64,000 nucleotides of DNA from UBA4744 sp963718995 (lineage in GTDB: Bacteria > Actinomycetota > Acidimicrobiia > Spongiisociales > UBA4744). Made by a program: the position numbers and the translations under genes. Location of the stretch: assembly GCA_963718995.1 (NCBI GenBank), contig CAVRAP010000020.1, positions 186,001 to 250,000 of the forward strand, in the 5' to 3' direction. Below, piece after piece: positions 1 to 7,948 of the stretch. Under the pieces are notes generated by a model. That model searched no databases and was not told where the DNA came from. It saw only the letters and a list, made by a program, of their open reading frames with translations. Every line of letters starts with the position of its first letter. The first letter of the stretch is position 1.

Positions 1-590
1 GTAGAAATGAGCACGCGGTGGATACCCACCGGTTTGCTTCCCTGGTAACGGACGGTGACCTGCGTCTTCCCATCCGGACCGAGGTACCCGAGCGTTCCAT
101 CCTTGCGAACGATCGCCAGTCGTTCGGCCAAACGGTGAGCAAGTTGGATGGACAAGGGCATTCGCTCGGGTGTTTCGTCGACCGCGTACCCGAACATGAT
201 TCCCTGATCCCCCGCGCCGAGACCATCCAGCGGATCCACAGAACCGTTGCGCGTCTCGAGGGACTCAAATACGCCGCCGGCGATGTCGGGACTCTGCCGC
301 TTGACGATGACTTCAACCGCGGAAGTATCGGCGGAAAACAGGGCAGCCGGGTCGTTGTAGCCGATGTCGCGGATAGCCTGTCGTGTGGCCACTTCGATAT
401 CAATCGTGGCGGCTGCGGTGATCTCTCCTGCGACGATCACGATGTTATTGGTAACCAGCACCTCACAGGCGACCCGGCCGCGGGGATCCTTAGCGAGGAC
501 CGCGTCGAGGACGCTGTCAGAAATCCGATCGGCAATCTTGTCTGGGTGGCCTTCGGTGACAGATTCCGATGTGAAGTAACTGTTGCGCAT
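1..590 (-). CDS. metK: S-adenosylmethionine synthetase (MetK), N-terminal part, cut by window edge
   Basis: Makes S-adenosylmethionine from ATP and methionine in the cytoplasm. Only about the first 196 residues lie in the window; the 3' end continues beyond base 1. The start ATG is at 590-588 and is followed by the family's N-terminal GHPDK signature near residues 14-18. The conserved GAGDQGIMFGYA ATP-binding motif lies near residues 125-136. It is the last visible gene of the mihF-gmk-rpoZ-coaBC-metK run, a typical actinobacterial order, and starts 20 bases after the coaBC stop. The family is about 400 residues long, so roughly half is present. Confidence 0.95.
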   Translation of the reverse strand, partial: MRNSYFTSESVTEGHPDKIADRISDSVLDAVLAKDPRGRVACEVLVTNNIVIVAGEITAAATIDIEVATRQAIRDIGYNDPAALFSADTSAVEVIVKRQSPDIAGGVFESLETRNGSVDPLDGLGAGDQGIMFGYAVDETPERMPLSIQLAHRLAERLAIVRKDGTLGYLGPDGKTQVTVRYQGSKPVGIHRVLIS

Positions 591-610
591 GGGGGCGAGT
601 ATACGAGGTG

Positions 611-1804
611 CTAACCCTCGGCTTTGCGTTCCGCCATGCGCTGTGCGAGGAGGTCACACAGTCGGCGCCCCACCTCCTGCTTCGTGAGCAGCGGCCACCG
701 GTCGACCGTTCCGTCGCTTTCGATCAGAGCAACCTGATTGGTATCGGAGCCGAAACCAGATCCTTCCGCCGAAACATCGTTCGCAACCGTAAGGTCAACG
801 CCCTTAGAAAGTGCTTTCTGGATTGCGCCGTCGATCGATCCTGTCTCGGCAGCAAAGCCGACGAGAAACGGGCGTCGATCGAGCGCGGCCAGGCTGGCCA
901 ATATGTCCGGGGTTGGTTGGAGCCGGATCTCGGATATCCCATCCGCCCGGCGCAGTTTCTTTCCGGTGACCACGGCAGGGCGGAAGTCCGCCACTGCAGC
1001 CGCCATCACAACTATGTCCACTTTCGCAGCCAGCTCGAACACCGACGCGGCCATGTCCTCGGCGGTTTCCACCTCGATCAGCTGCGTCCCGGACGGGGTA
1101 GCGAGGCCGGCGCTCGACACGAGTGTCACATCTGCCCCCGCCGCGACCGCTGCGGAGGCGATGGCAAACCCCATCTTTCCCGAAGACCGATTGCCGATGA
1201 AACGGACCGGATCGATGGGCTCCCGGGTGCCGCCGGCGGTTACCAGCATGCGGATGCCTTTGAGAGGGCCGCTCATGAGCGACTCGAGGGCCTCAACGAT
1301 CTCGTCGGGTTCTGCCATCCGGCCGGGTCCGATGTCCCCTCCCGCCAACGAACCGCTGGACGGGCCGACGATCGTATGGCCGTCGTTCGTCAATGCGGTG
1401 ATATTGCGCCGGGTTGCCGCGTTTTCCCACATCTCGGTATGCATGGCCGGCGCAAACATCACCGGTGCAGTTGTCGCGAGGAGTGTCGCCGATACCAGCT
1501 CGTCGCTGAGGCCCTGCGCTGCTTTGGCGAGCGTGTTGGCGGTAGCAGGTGCAATGACCACCGCCTCGGCCCATCGGGCCAACTCTGTGTGGGGACTTAT
1601 CGACCCTGGCCCAAAGAGCTCTGAGGCGACACTCTGGCCGGTAATCGCCGCGAACGTCTGGGAACCAACAAATTCGTGGGCGGAGGCCGTCATCATGACG
1701 CGGACCTCGGCGCCGCGTTCGGTGAGTCTGCGGACCAGATATGCAGCCTTATAGGCGGCTACACCCCCGGTCACTCCTACGAGGATGCGGCGCCCGCTGA
1801 GCAC
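611..1804 (-). CDS. coaBC: Bifunctional phosphopantothenoylcysteine decarboxylase / phosphopantothenate-cysteine ligase (CoaBC, Dfp)
   Basis: Carries out two coenzyme A steps: ligation of cysteine to 4'-phosphopantothenate (CoaB) and decarboxylation of the product (CoaC, flavin dependent). The 397-residue length is normal for the fused enzyme. The N-terminal flavoprotein domain (about 1-180) shows GGVAAYKAAYL near residue 13, the active-site His in SPHTELARW (residue 72) and the substrate-clamp motif PAMHTEMW (119-126). The C-terminal ligase domain begins near residue 185 with GGTREPIDPVRFIGNRSSGK (191-210). The start is a GTG three bases after the rpoZ stop, so the genes are tightly coupled. 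Confidence 0.96.
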   Translation of the reverse strand: MLSGRRILVGVTGGVAAYKAAYLVRRLTERGAEVRVMMTASAHEFVGSQTFAAITGQSVASELFGPGSISPHTELARWAEAVVIAPATANTLAKAAQGLSDELVSATLLATTAPVMFAPAMHTEMWENAATRRNITALTNDGHTIVGPSSGSLAGGDIGPGRMAEPDEIVEALESLMSGPLKGIRMLVTAGGTREPIDPVRFIGNRSSGKMGFAIASAAVAAGADVTLVSSAGLATPSGTQLIEVETAEDMAASVFELAAKVDIVVMAAAVADFRPAVVTGKKLRRADGISEIRLQPTPDILASLAALDRRPFLVGFAAETGSIDGAIQKALSKGVDLTVANDVSAEGSGFGSDTNQVALIESDGTVDRWPLLTKQEVGRRLCDLLAQRMAERKAEG

Positions 1805-1807
1805 GCT

Positions 1808-2038
1808 CTACTCTTCGACGCGCTCGACCGTCACCTTGCCTTGGGCGATTTCCTCCAAGGCGATCGTGAGCGGCTTGTGACTCAACGAATGGACCTGGGG
1901 CGGCACGTAGTGGCCGATTCCTTCCCCGAGCTGGTTGAAATAGGCGTTGATCTGGCGCGCCCGGCGAGCCGCGACGACAACCAGGTCGAACCGGCCGCCC
2001 GTCTGCTCCAGGACGTCCTCGATGGGTGGGTGAATCAT
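1808..2038 (-). CDS. rpoZ: RNA polymerase omega subunit
   Basis: Small core RNA polymerase subunit that helps fold and hold the beta-prime subunit. The 76-residue protein begins with a proline-containing MIHPPIEDVLE segment, continues through the conserved FDLVVVAARRARQIN helix, and ends with PLTIALEEIAQGKV, all as in the family. It overlaps the gmk stop by four bases and sits in the gmk-rpoZ-coaBC order common to Actinomycetota. The length is typical or slightly short. Confidence 0.93.
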   Translation of the reverse strand: MIHPPIEDVLEQTGGRFDLVVVAARRARQINAYFNQLGEGIGHYVPPQVHSLSHKPLTIALEEIAQGKVTVERVEE

Positions 2039-2688
2039 CTGTCAGCTTTCGTTGAAGGGGCCATCAGTATACGCAGGATGCGCTCCACTGCATCTTCAAC
2101 GGAGTCATTGACGACTATGTGATCGAATCGTTCTTCAGCCACTTCGAGCTGCCATCGAGCGATGGTCAGCCGGCGAGCGATGTCTTCGTTCGAGGTGTCG
2201 CCCCGGTTTCGCAACCGTTCTTCCAGGGCGTCAATGGTCGGAGGCGTAATGAAGAGCATCAACGCGTCCGGGAACGAGGCCTTGACCTGCACGGCACCGA
2301 GGACCTCGATATCGAGCAAGACGTCATCTCCGGTCTCGATGCGTGCGAGAACCGGGGCTCGCGGAGTTCCGTACAGGTTCCCGCTGTACTCCGCCCACTC
2401 CAGCAGTTCCCCTTGGTCGCGCCTGCGGACGAATTCATCGGGATCCACGAAGTAATAGTCAACACCGTGCACCTCGCCGGGACGAGCGGTACGGGTGGTC
2501 GCTGATACCGAAAAGTGGAACGGGTACCGTTCCGCAAGAGCGGTCACCACCGTTGACTTGCCGACCCCCGACGGCCCGGATATTACGATAAGCCGCCCGG
2601 GGGCGGCACGGTCAGGAGAACTCTTGGAGGAGTGCGGCGCGTTGGCGCTGTCCGAGTCCGCGGATCCGTCTGCTGTCTGCGATGGCAT
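2035..2688 (-). CDS. gmk: Guanylate kinase
   Basis: Phosphorylates GMP to GDP with ATP. The P-loop SGPSGVGKST is at residues 37-46, followed by the GMP-binding SATTRTARPGEVHGVDYYF block. The first 30 residues are a hydrophilic extension rich in Ser, Ala and Asp. No other in-frame ATG, GTG or TTG was seen before the P-loop, so the ATG at 2688 is kept even though it lies 77 bases inside mihF. A GGAGGG sequence just before the ATG supports it, though spacing is short. N-terminal extensions also occur in other actinobacterial guanylate kinases. It overlaps rpoZ by four bases. Confidence 0.93.
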   Translation of the reverse strand: MPSQTADGSADSDSANAPHSSKSSPDRAAPGRLIVISGPSGVGKSTVVTALAERYPFHFSVSATTRTARPGEVHGVDYYFVDPDEFVRRRDQGELLEWAEYSGNLYGTPRAPVLARIETGDDVLLDIEVLGAVQVKASFPDALMLFITPPTIDALEERLRNRGDTSNEDIARRLTIARWQLEVAEERFDHIVVNDSVEDAVERILRILMAPSTKADR

Positions 2689-2923
2689 GGCCCTCCATCA
2701 TCCTCTTTGCCTTGACTTTGCCGGTTCCGGGCAGCGAGGACAGAACGGCGTAAACCTTCATCCCGGCCACGATGGGATCTCCATCGGCACGCTCGAGTAG
2801 CTCGGGAAACGAGATCGAGCCTGTCTTCAAGAGGTGTTTGAGCTCAGCGCGAACCCTTCTCGCTTCGGCTGCTTTCGCCAGCGCTGCAGCGCGTTGCTCG
2901 TTAGACAGTTCCGGCGGTGCCAT
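2612..2923 (-). CDS. mihF: Integration host factor, actinobacterial type (MihF)
   Basis: Nucleoid-associated DNA-binding protein of the actinobacterial IHF type, unrelated to the HU-like IHF of Proteobacteria. The 103-residue protein carries the hallmark helix-two-turn-helix region with VYAVLSSLPGTGKVKAKRMM and the C-terminal IADSRRIRGLGQRQRAALL segment. Its position between pyrF and gmk is the usual actinobacterial location. Its last 77 bases are shared with the start of gmk in another frame, which couples the two genes. Confidence 0.93.
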   Translation of the reverse strand: MAPPELSNEQRAAALAKAAEARRVRAELKHLLKTGSISFPELLERADGDPIVAGMKVYAVLSSLPGTGKVKAKRMMEGHAIADSRRIRGLGQRQRAALLQEFS

Positions 2924-2962
2924 ACGCCTCCAATATCAGATGTATCGCACTCTACCAACCCT

Positions 2963-3721
2963 TCAGGAGGGTTCAGTCGGATCGCCCAGTTGTTCGAGGA
3001 TGAACCGCAGCGCGCCGAGAGGATCGGAGGCTCGTACGACTGGCCGGCCGATCACCAGGTAGTCGGCACCACGTTCGATCGCCTCGGCCGGGCTGGCGAT
3101 GCGACGTTGATCGTGGCTCTCGGTCCCCCGCAGCCTGATCCCTGGTGTCACCTTGAGGAGATCGGGAGCCACCTGGGCGATGACGCCGAGCTCGTTTGGT
3201 GAACAGATCACACCCTCGCAACCCGCCGCAGCCGCCAGCTTGGCCAGGCGGGCGGTCTGGCGGCCGGGCGTGCCGGTGACTCCCGCTTCGGCCAGATCCC
3301 CGGCAGTCATACTGGTGAGTACCGTGATGGCCAGGACGCCGGCCGGTCGCCCACCTGAACCTTCCTCGAGGCCCTCGACGGCGGACTGGAGCATCCGGCT
3401 GCCTCCTGCGGCATGGGCAGTGACCCATCGTGCCCCCAGTCGACCGAGTTGGCGGGCCGCTCGACCGACCGTGGTTGGGATGTCGTGCAGTTTGGCGTCG
3501 GCAAAGACCGGCTTGCCGAGCGTAGCCAGGGCGGAAATCACGGCCGGACCGGGACCCATCAGCAATTCGAGACCGACCTTGAAACCTCCAACGGAAGGCA
3601 GCAGCAACTTCGCCAGCCGGATTGCTTCCTCGGCATTGCCGACATCAAGCGCCACGAGGATCGGATTGGCGGGCGAGTCCTGGCCGTTGATGCTTTGGGC
3701 TGCCGTCCGCTCGTTCACCAT
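2963..3721 (-). CDS. pyrF: Orotidine 5'-phosphate decarboxylase
   Basis: Last step of UMP synthesis, decarboxylation of OMP. The 252-residue product has the beta-barrel start ILVALDVGNAEEA (21-33), the catalytic DAKLHDIPTTV motif with its Lys/Asp residues (75-85), and the phosphate-gripping C-terminus VTPGIRLRG and YLVIGRPVV. The KLHDIP form marks the common bacterial short type, unlike the longer type of mycobacteria. The start is the ATG at 3721, which overlaps the pyrD stop by seven bases. It is the last pyr gene of the operon, followed 39 bases later by mihF. Confidence 0.95.
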   Translation of the reverse strand: MVNERTAAQSINGQDSPANPILVALDVGNAEEAIRLAKLLLPSVGGFKVGLELLMGPGPAVISALATLGKPVFADAKLHDIPTTVGRAARQLGRLGARWVTAHAAGGSRMLQSAVEGLEEGSGGRPAGVLAITVLTSMTAGDLAEAGVTGTPGRQTARLAKLAAAAGCEGVICSPNELGVIAQVAPDLLKVTPGIRLRGTESHDQRRIASPAEAIERGADYLVIGRPVVRASDPLGALRFILEQLGDPTEPS

Positions 3722-4627
3722 GCTCTCATCGCGCCAATCAGGTCTGAGACTCGATCCACTCCGTATCTGCGGCAGTATGCCCGCAACTCGCGGAGAACCT
3801 GCCGACCGATCCGGGGACGCTCGAAGTGAGCCGTACCGATGGCGACGGCGCTGGCGCCCGCCAGGAGGTATTCGACAACATCGGTTCCGCGGCGCACACC
3901 ACCGCAACCCACGATCTGCGCGTGGGGGAAGGCGGCCCGCACCTCGAGCACGCAACGGAGCGCAATCGGTTTGAGGGGCGGACCCGAGTACCCGCCTACC
4001 CCGCGCGTGAGCAGCGGACGTCGGGTTTCGACATCGATGGCAGCTCCCGAGATGGTGTTGGTCAAGACCAGCCAGTCTGCTCCGCCGTCCAGCGCCGCGC
4101 CGGGCAACGGCCACGATGTCCTGCGCATTCGGAGATAGCTTGGCACCGATCGGCTTGCCGACTGCAGTTCGTATTGCCCGGACGACCTTCCCGGTTGCCT
4201 CAGCGTCCACCGCCCAGATTGCCTCCCCGGCCAGATTCGGACACGACAGGTTGATCTCAATTGCCTGGACGCTGGTAGCGGCCAACCGGATGGCGACCTC
4301 AACGAATTCCTCAACCGTCTTACCGACGGCCGACCCCCACACGGGAACCGGGAGGTCCGCCAGACGAGGACCGACCTCTTCCACCCAGGCCGCCACGCCC
4401 GGGTTCTGTATGCCGATTGCGTTGAGCATCCCGGGGCCGGTGCTCGCCAGTCGCGGGGCAGGATTGCCCGGCCAGGGTATTCCGCTGACCGACTTCGCGA
4501 CGGCCGCCCCGTAGGCTTCCAGGGCTCCTACTGCAGCAAAGTCAACCACCGAACCGACCGTGCCGGAGGCCGCAACCAGCGGTGAGGCCAACGACAACGG
4601 ACCCAGTTCAACCGATAGATCGGTCAT
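3715..4627 (-). CDS. pyrD: Dihydroorotate dehydrogenase, class 1B catalytic subunit; frameshifted as read
   Basis: Oxidises dihydroorotate to orotate. The N-terminal part has ASPLVAASGT and the active-site EINLSCPN motif with the class 1B cysteine. The C-terminal part has VLTNTISG, the GGYSGPPLKPIAL loop and VGCGGVRRG, followed by ASAVAIGTAHFE, all FMN-binding barrel elements. The two halves are in different frames. The switch lies near 4095-4105 and requires skipping one base, which would restore about 303 residues. There is no stop or rare codon at the site, so an inserted base in the assembly is the simplest reading. Class 1B enzymes normally pair with the PyrK flavin/iron-sulfur subunit, and no pyrK is seen here. 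Confidence 0.9.
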
Positions 4628-4682
4628 GGACGCGTCCGGCCGACACCGGTCACGCAGCCCGTCCGCCGGGCCCGGCCCGGTT

Positions 4683-5954
4683 TCACCGTTGGACCTTGCC
4701 GTCGCGATAGGTGACCTTTCCGTTGAACATCGTGACGACGACCTTTCCCTGCAGGTTTCTGCCCACAAAAGGTGAGTTCTCGGCACGCGACTGGAATACG
4801 TCGGGTGTCCACTCCGCGGTTGGGTCGAAGACAACCAGGTTCGCTTGCTTCCCGGGCTCCAGCCATTGACCGTGCCCGTCGAGCCCCGCAATCAGGGCCG
4901 GGGCAACCGACAGACAGTGGAAGAAGGCAACCGGGCTCGGCTCCATGGCTGTGTTGACCACTGCTGCGGACGTCTCCAGACCGATGATTCCGCGCGGGGC
5001 ATCCTCAAATGGGACATCTTTCTCGTGGGCAGCATGCGGCGCATGGTCCGTGGCAACTGCGTCGAGTGTCCCATCGGCCAAGGCGGCCCGTACGGCTTCG
5101 ACATCGGCCGGGAGGCGCAACGGCGGGTACATCTTGACATCCGGGTTCAATCGCTCGACCTCACGGTGGTCCAGCATGAGGTGGTGTGGTGTCACCTCGG
5201 CCGTGACTCTGAGGCCTTCCTCCTTGGCTCGCCGAACGAGTTCGACGGTTCCTGCTGTAGACACGTGCTGGACGTGGTACCGGACCCCCGTGAGACGCAC
5301 CAGCGCAAGATCGCGGGCCACCACAGCTTCTTCGCCGATGGCGGGTAAACCGGCCATGCCCAGGCGAGACGAGACACTCCCCTCGTGCATATGTCCCCCG
5401 CGGGTGAGACCCCGGTCCTCAGGGTGTTGGGCAACGACACCGCCCAACTCGGCCAGGTACTCCATGGCCCGGCGCAGTAGTCCGGCATCTGCCACTGAGT
5501 CCCCGTCGTCCGAAAAGATCCGTACTCCAGCCGCCCACAACTCGTCGAGGTGAGCGAGTTTCGTACCCTTTCTCCCCATCGTGAGGGCACCGGCCGGGAC
5601 CACATCAACCAATCCTTCTTGCCGCCCTCTGTCGAGCACGAATCGGGCCAGGTGCCCGGCGTCGATCACCGGATCTGTGTTCGGCATGGTCACGACCGCT
5701 GTAAAACCGCCGGCGGCTGCGGCCGCCGAGCCGCTGCCAATGTCTTCTTTCCATTCCTGCCCTGGCTCGCGGAAGTGCACGTGCATATCGACGAGGCCGG
5801 GACCTACGAGGCTCCCGCCACAATCGATCGTATGGCCGGAGGTTTTCAGGTCGGTCCCGACCTCGGCGACCAGTCCCTCCTTGACCAGGATGTCGTTCTC
5901 GACGACGCCGTCGGCCGTCACGAGCCTGGCATTTGTGAAGAGCGTCTCATACAT
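4683..5954 (-). CDS. pyrC: Dihydroorotase
   Basis: Cyclises carbamoyl aspartate to dihydroorotate. Amidohydrolase fold with the metal-binding DMHVHFREPG motif (about residues 56-65), MPNTDPVIDAG, a central VQHVSTAGTVELVRRAK block, VTPHHL, and ATDHAPHAAHEK near residue 300. The 423-residue length fits the class I family. I take the ATG at 5954, eight bases inside pyrB, rather than an upstream in-frame start at 5969, because MYETLFTNARL matches the family N-terminus. Expressed with pyrB in the pyr operon. Confidence 0.94.
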   Translation of the reverse strand: MYETLFTNARLVTADGVVENDILVKEGLVAEVGTDLKTSGHTIDCGGSLVGPGLVDMHVHFREPGQEWKEDIGSGSAAAAAGGFTAVVTMPNTDPVIDAGHLARFVLDRGRQEGLVDVVPAGALTMGRKGTKLAHLDELWAAGVRIFSDDGDSVADAGLLRRAMEYLAELGGVVAQHPEDRGLTRGGHMHEGSVSSRLGMAGLPAIGEEAVVARDLALVRLTGVRYHVQHVSTAGTVELVRRAKEEGLRVTAEVTPHHLMLDHREVERLNPDVKMYPPLRLPADVEAVRAALADGTLDAVATDHAPHAAHEKDVPFEDAPRGIIGLETSAAVVNTAMEPSPVAFFHCLSVAPALIAGLDGHGQWLEPGKQANLVVFDPTAEWTPDVFQSRAENSPFVGRNLQGKVVVTMFNGKVTYRDGKVQR

Positions 5955-6864
5955 CGTGGACCTCCCCACCCAGCAGCCTGAAGAGAACGGCCATCCGTAC
6001 TGCGACGCCGTTGGCCACTTGCTCCAGGATCCTGGCGCGGGGATGGTCGGCTACTTCGGGGGCGATCTCAACGCCACGGTTCATCGGACCAGGATGCATG
6101 ACGATGGAGTTCTCGGCCAGACGGGCAAACCGCTCCCGGGTCATGCCAAATCGGCTCACGTACTCGGGAAGCGAGGGGAACACCGATGCCCCTCCCCGCT
6201 CTGCCTGGATGCGGAGCAAATAGACCACGTCGACGTCGAGCACGTCGTCGATAGAAGCGGCCACTTTGACCGGCCACCCCTCCATATCGACCGGCAGCAA
6301 AGTGGATGGCGCCACCAGCGTCACCTCCGCGCCCAGCGTGCTGAACGTTGAGATATCGGACCGGGCGACCCGCGAGTGCCTGATATCGCCGACAATGGCT
6401 ATCCGTAAGCCGTCGAGCGTCCCGAAGTGTTGGCGAATGGTGAGCGCATCGAGCAGGGCCTGGGTCGGATGCTGATGCGCTCCGTCACCGGCGTTGAGGA
6501 CCGGCAATCCCGTCCAATTGGCGATTCGCCACGGGGCCCCGGTGAACTCATGTCGTACCACGAGAGCGTCGGCTCCCATCGCCTTGATCGTCAAAACGGT
6601 GTCTTTGAGACTCTCGCCCTTGCTGAGCGAAGAGGTGGATGGTGAGAAACTCATCGTGTCGGCAGAGAGCGCTTTGGCCGCCCGTTCGAACGAGATCCTG
6701 GTCCGGGTGGAGGCTTCAAAGAACAGCATGGCGACGTTCTTGCCCCGCAAAGCCGGGACCTTCGGAATTGGCCGGGCGAGTACCTCAACGAATTCGTCTG
6801 ATAGATCCAGAAGTGATTCGAGGTCATCACGGGACACGTCGTCGGTGCTCAGGAAGTGTTTCAT
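5947..6864 (-). CDS. pyrB: Aspartate carbamoyltransferase, catalytic subunit
   Basis: Condenses carbamoyl phosphate with aspartate, the committed pyrimidine step. The 305-residue protein has the carbamoyl-phosphate motif STRTR (52-56), the HPTQALLD motif (132-139), GDIRHSRVARS in the middle and HPGPMNRGVEI near the C-terminus. No regulatory pyrI gene is nearby, as expected for Actinomycetota, where PyrR controls the operon instead. It overlaps pyrR by four bases (ATGA) and pyrC by eight. Confidence 0.96.
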   Translation of the reverse strand: MKHFLSTDDVSRDDLESLLDLSDEFVEVLARPIPKVPALRGKNVAMLFFEASTRTRISFERAAKALSADTMSFSPSTSSLSKGESLKDTVLTIKAMGADALVVRHEFTGAPWRIANWTGLPVLNAGDGAHQHPTQALLDALTIRQHFGTLDGLRIAIVGDIRHSRVARSDISTFSTLGAEVTLVAPSTLLPVDMEGWPVKVAASIDDVLDVDVVYLLRIQAERGGASVFPSLPEYVSRFGMTRERFARLAENSIVMHPGPMNRGVEIAPEVADHPRARILEQVANGVAVRMAVLFRLLGGEVHDV

Positions 6865-7388
6865 GCTTGCTCCTCGATCCAGATGCCTTCCTTGCCGTCC
6901 GTCTCCTGCAGGCGGACCATGACCCGCTCGCTCGAAGACGTGGGGAGGTTCTTGCCCACATAGTCGGGCCGGATCGGCAACTGGCGGTGCCCCCGGTCGG
7001 TCAGAACCGCCAGCTGGATCGCTTGCGGTCGGCCCAGATCTGCCATGGCATCCAGCGCCGCACGAATCGTCCGCCCGGTGTAGAGAACATCATCGACCAG
7101 AACCACGGTCCGGCCGCTCGGATCCTCAGGCATGGCGGTCACACCGAGCTCGGTTGTCGGTCTATGGTCGAGGTCGTCGCGGTACAGGCCGATATCGAGG
7201 GTGCCGACCGGCACTTTCACTTTCTCGTATTCATCGATGATGCGTCGGAGGCGCTCGGCTAGTGGCACGCCCCGAGTGTGAATCCCCACCAGGATGACGT
7301 CTTCCGCTCCCTTGTTTCGCTCCAGAATCTCGTGGGCAATCCTGCGAAGTGCGCGTTCGATCTCGTCCGGTTCCATTACTTTCGTCAC
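6861..7388 (-). CDS. pyrR: Pyrimidine operon regulator / uracil phosphoribosyltransferase PyrR
   Basis: RNA-binding regulator that senses UMP/UTP against PRPP and also has uracil phosphoribosyltransferase fold and usually activity. The PRPP-binding motif VVLVDDVLYTGRTIRA is at 95-110, and the GHRQLPIRPDYVGKNLPT segment typical of PyrR follows. The start is a GTG at 7388 that overlaps the stop of the upstream leader peptide (GTGA), which implies translational coupling. An ATG four codons further in is the alternative start. First structural gene of the operon, directly behind its likely RNA target. Confidence 0.95.
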   Translation of the reverse strand: MTKVMEPDEIERALRRIAHEILERNKGAEDVILVGIHTRGVPLAERLRRIIDEYEKVKVPVGTLDIGLYRDDLDHRPTTELGVTAMPEDPSGRTVVLVDDVLYTGRTIRAALDAMADLGRPQAIQLAVLTDRGHRQLPIRPDYVGKNLPTSSSERVMVRLQETDGKEGIWIEEQA

Positions 7389-7456
7389 GTCTGCTCCCCG
7401 GCACGGCGCACGAAAAAGGCCGCCCTACGGGCGGCACGGGTTCTGAGTCTCGGCAT
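7385..7456 (-). CDS. Putative pyr leader peptide (23 aa)
   Basis: Short reading frame from the ATG at 7456 to a TGA at 7387-7385. It encodes 23 residues, rich in Arg and Ala (seven Arg), beginning MPRLRTRAARR. AGGAG lies about nine bases before the ATG. The stop overlaps the pyrR GTG start. The frame runs through the terminator hairpin at 7419-7435, so a translating ribosome would cover or melt that hairpin. No peptide function is proposed; the act of translation is the likely regulatory event. The assignment rests on position and ribosome-binding site only. Confidence 0.55.
   Translation of the reverse strand: MPRLRTRAARRAAFFVRRAGEQT
7411..7437 (-). terminator. Intrinsic terminator within the pyr leader frame
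   Basis: On the minus strand GCCGCCC, a GTA loop and GGGCGGC form a perfect seven-pair GC stem (7435-7419), followed at once by CTTTTT (7418-7413). This is a textbook Rho-independent terminator upstream of pyrR and inside the leader peptide frame. It would stop transcription before the pyr genes unless leader translation prevents folding. Confidence 0.7.
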
Positions 7457-7464
7457 GTTTTCTC

Positions 7465-7500
7465 TCCTTTCCGGCCTCACGGGACCGGCATTAAAGGACG
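7465..7500 (-). promoter_or_regulatory. PyrR-binding RNA hairpin
   Basis: The minus strand reads CCTTT, AATG, then CCGG, a loop TCCCGTGAGG, CCGG, then A and AAGG. This gives an upper and a lower stem with a GTCCCGTGAGGC loop that matches the PyrR recognition element (a GUCC-x-G-x-GAGGC type loop). The 3' arm of the lower stem contains the AAGGAG ribosome-binding site of the leader peptide, so PyrR binding would hide it. Matching by eye, not by covariance model. Confidence 0.7.
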
Positions 7501-7508
7501 TTGGTCGC

Positions 7509-7514
7509 AGCGTA
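7509..7514 (-). promoter_or_regulatory. Possible -10 box of the pyr operon
   Basis: TACGCT on the minus strand, identical to the -10 proposed before pilM, lies after the nusB stop and just ahead of the PyrR hairpin. A start 6-7 bases downstream would put the 5' end at the base of the hairpin. No convincing -35 is visible at 16-18 bases, so this is tentative. Confidence 0.3.
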
Positions 7515-7522
7515 GCACTCGA

Positions 7523-7948
7523 TCAAGAAGGCGCCGGGTTTCGTGTCCGGGCTGCCTCCTCCGGTCGCTCGAGAACGGCCAGCTTCGACAGGATCCCGTT
7601 GACGAATGCCCCACTGCGCTCGGTTGAGTACATCTTGGCTAAGCGGACTGCTTCAGAAACCACCACAGCCATGGGGGTTCCTTTCTCAAAGCGCAGTTCG
7701 TAGAGACCCAGCCGGAGGATGGCCCGATCGACCGGTGGCATACGAGACACCCGCCACCGTTCGGACACCCCATCGATGGTGATACCCAGCTCATCCAGGT
7801 GTTCTTCGACCCCCCGAACCAGGCGTGTGGCCTTGGTCGGGAAGTTCGTATCGACCTCGGCTCGTGGCAGCCGCCGCTGGTCCGCCTCATAGAGGGCGAA
7901 GAGAGCCAGGTCGCGGGGCTCAGGGCGGACTTCTGGCGGAGTAGTCAC
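7523..7948 (-). CDS. nusB: Transcription antitermination factor NusB
   Basis: RNA-binding all-helical factor that works with NusE (S10), NusA and NusG on rRNA antitermination. The 141-residue protein starts its fold with PRDLALFALYEADQR and has the conserved LRLGLYELRFEKGTPMAVVVSEAVRLAKMY region (split here as separate helices) and SGAFVNGILSKLA at the end. It overlaps the efp stop by four bases, an order (efp-nusB-pyrR) widespread in Actinomycetota. No unusual feature. Confidence 0.94.
   Translation of the reverse strand: MTTPPEVRPEPRDLALFALYEADQRRLPRAEVDTNFPTKATRLVRGVEEHLDELGITIDGVSERWRVSRMPPVDRAILRLGLYELRFEKGTPMAVVVSEAVRLAKMYSTERSGAFVNGILSKLAVLERPEEAARTRNPAPS

Noticed and set aside
608..1624. 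Long plus-strand frames opposite coaBC, pilM, alaS and other minus-strand genes
   Set aside because: They mirror conserved genes on the other strand, have no family features and lack ribosome sites.
2963..4891. A single 642-residue minus-strand frame joining pyrD and pyrF
   Set aside because: It contains part of pyrD, a frameshifted stretch and all of pyrF in the same phase by chance. pyrF has its own ATG at 3721 and pyrD its own stop at 3715.
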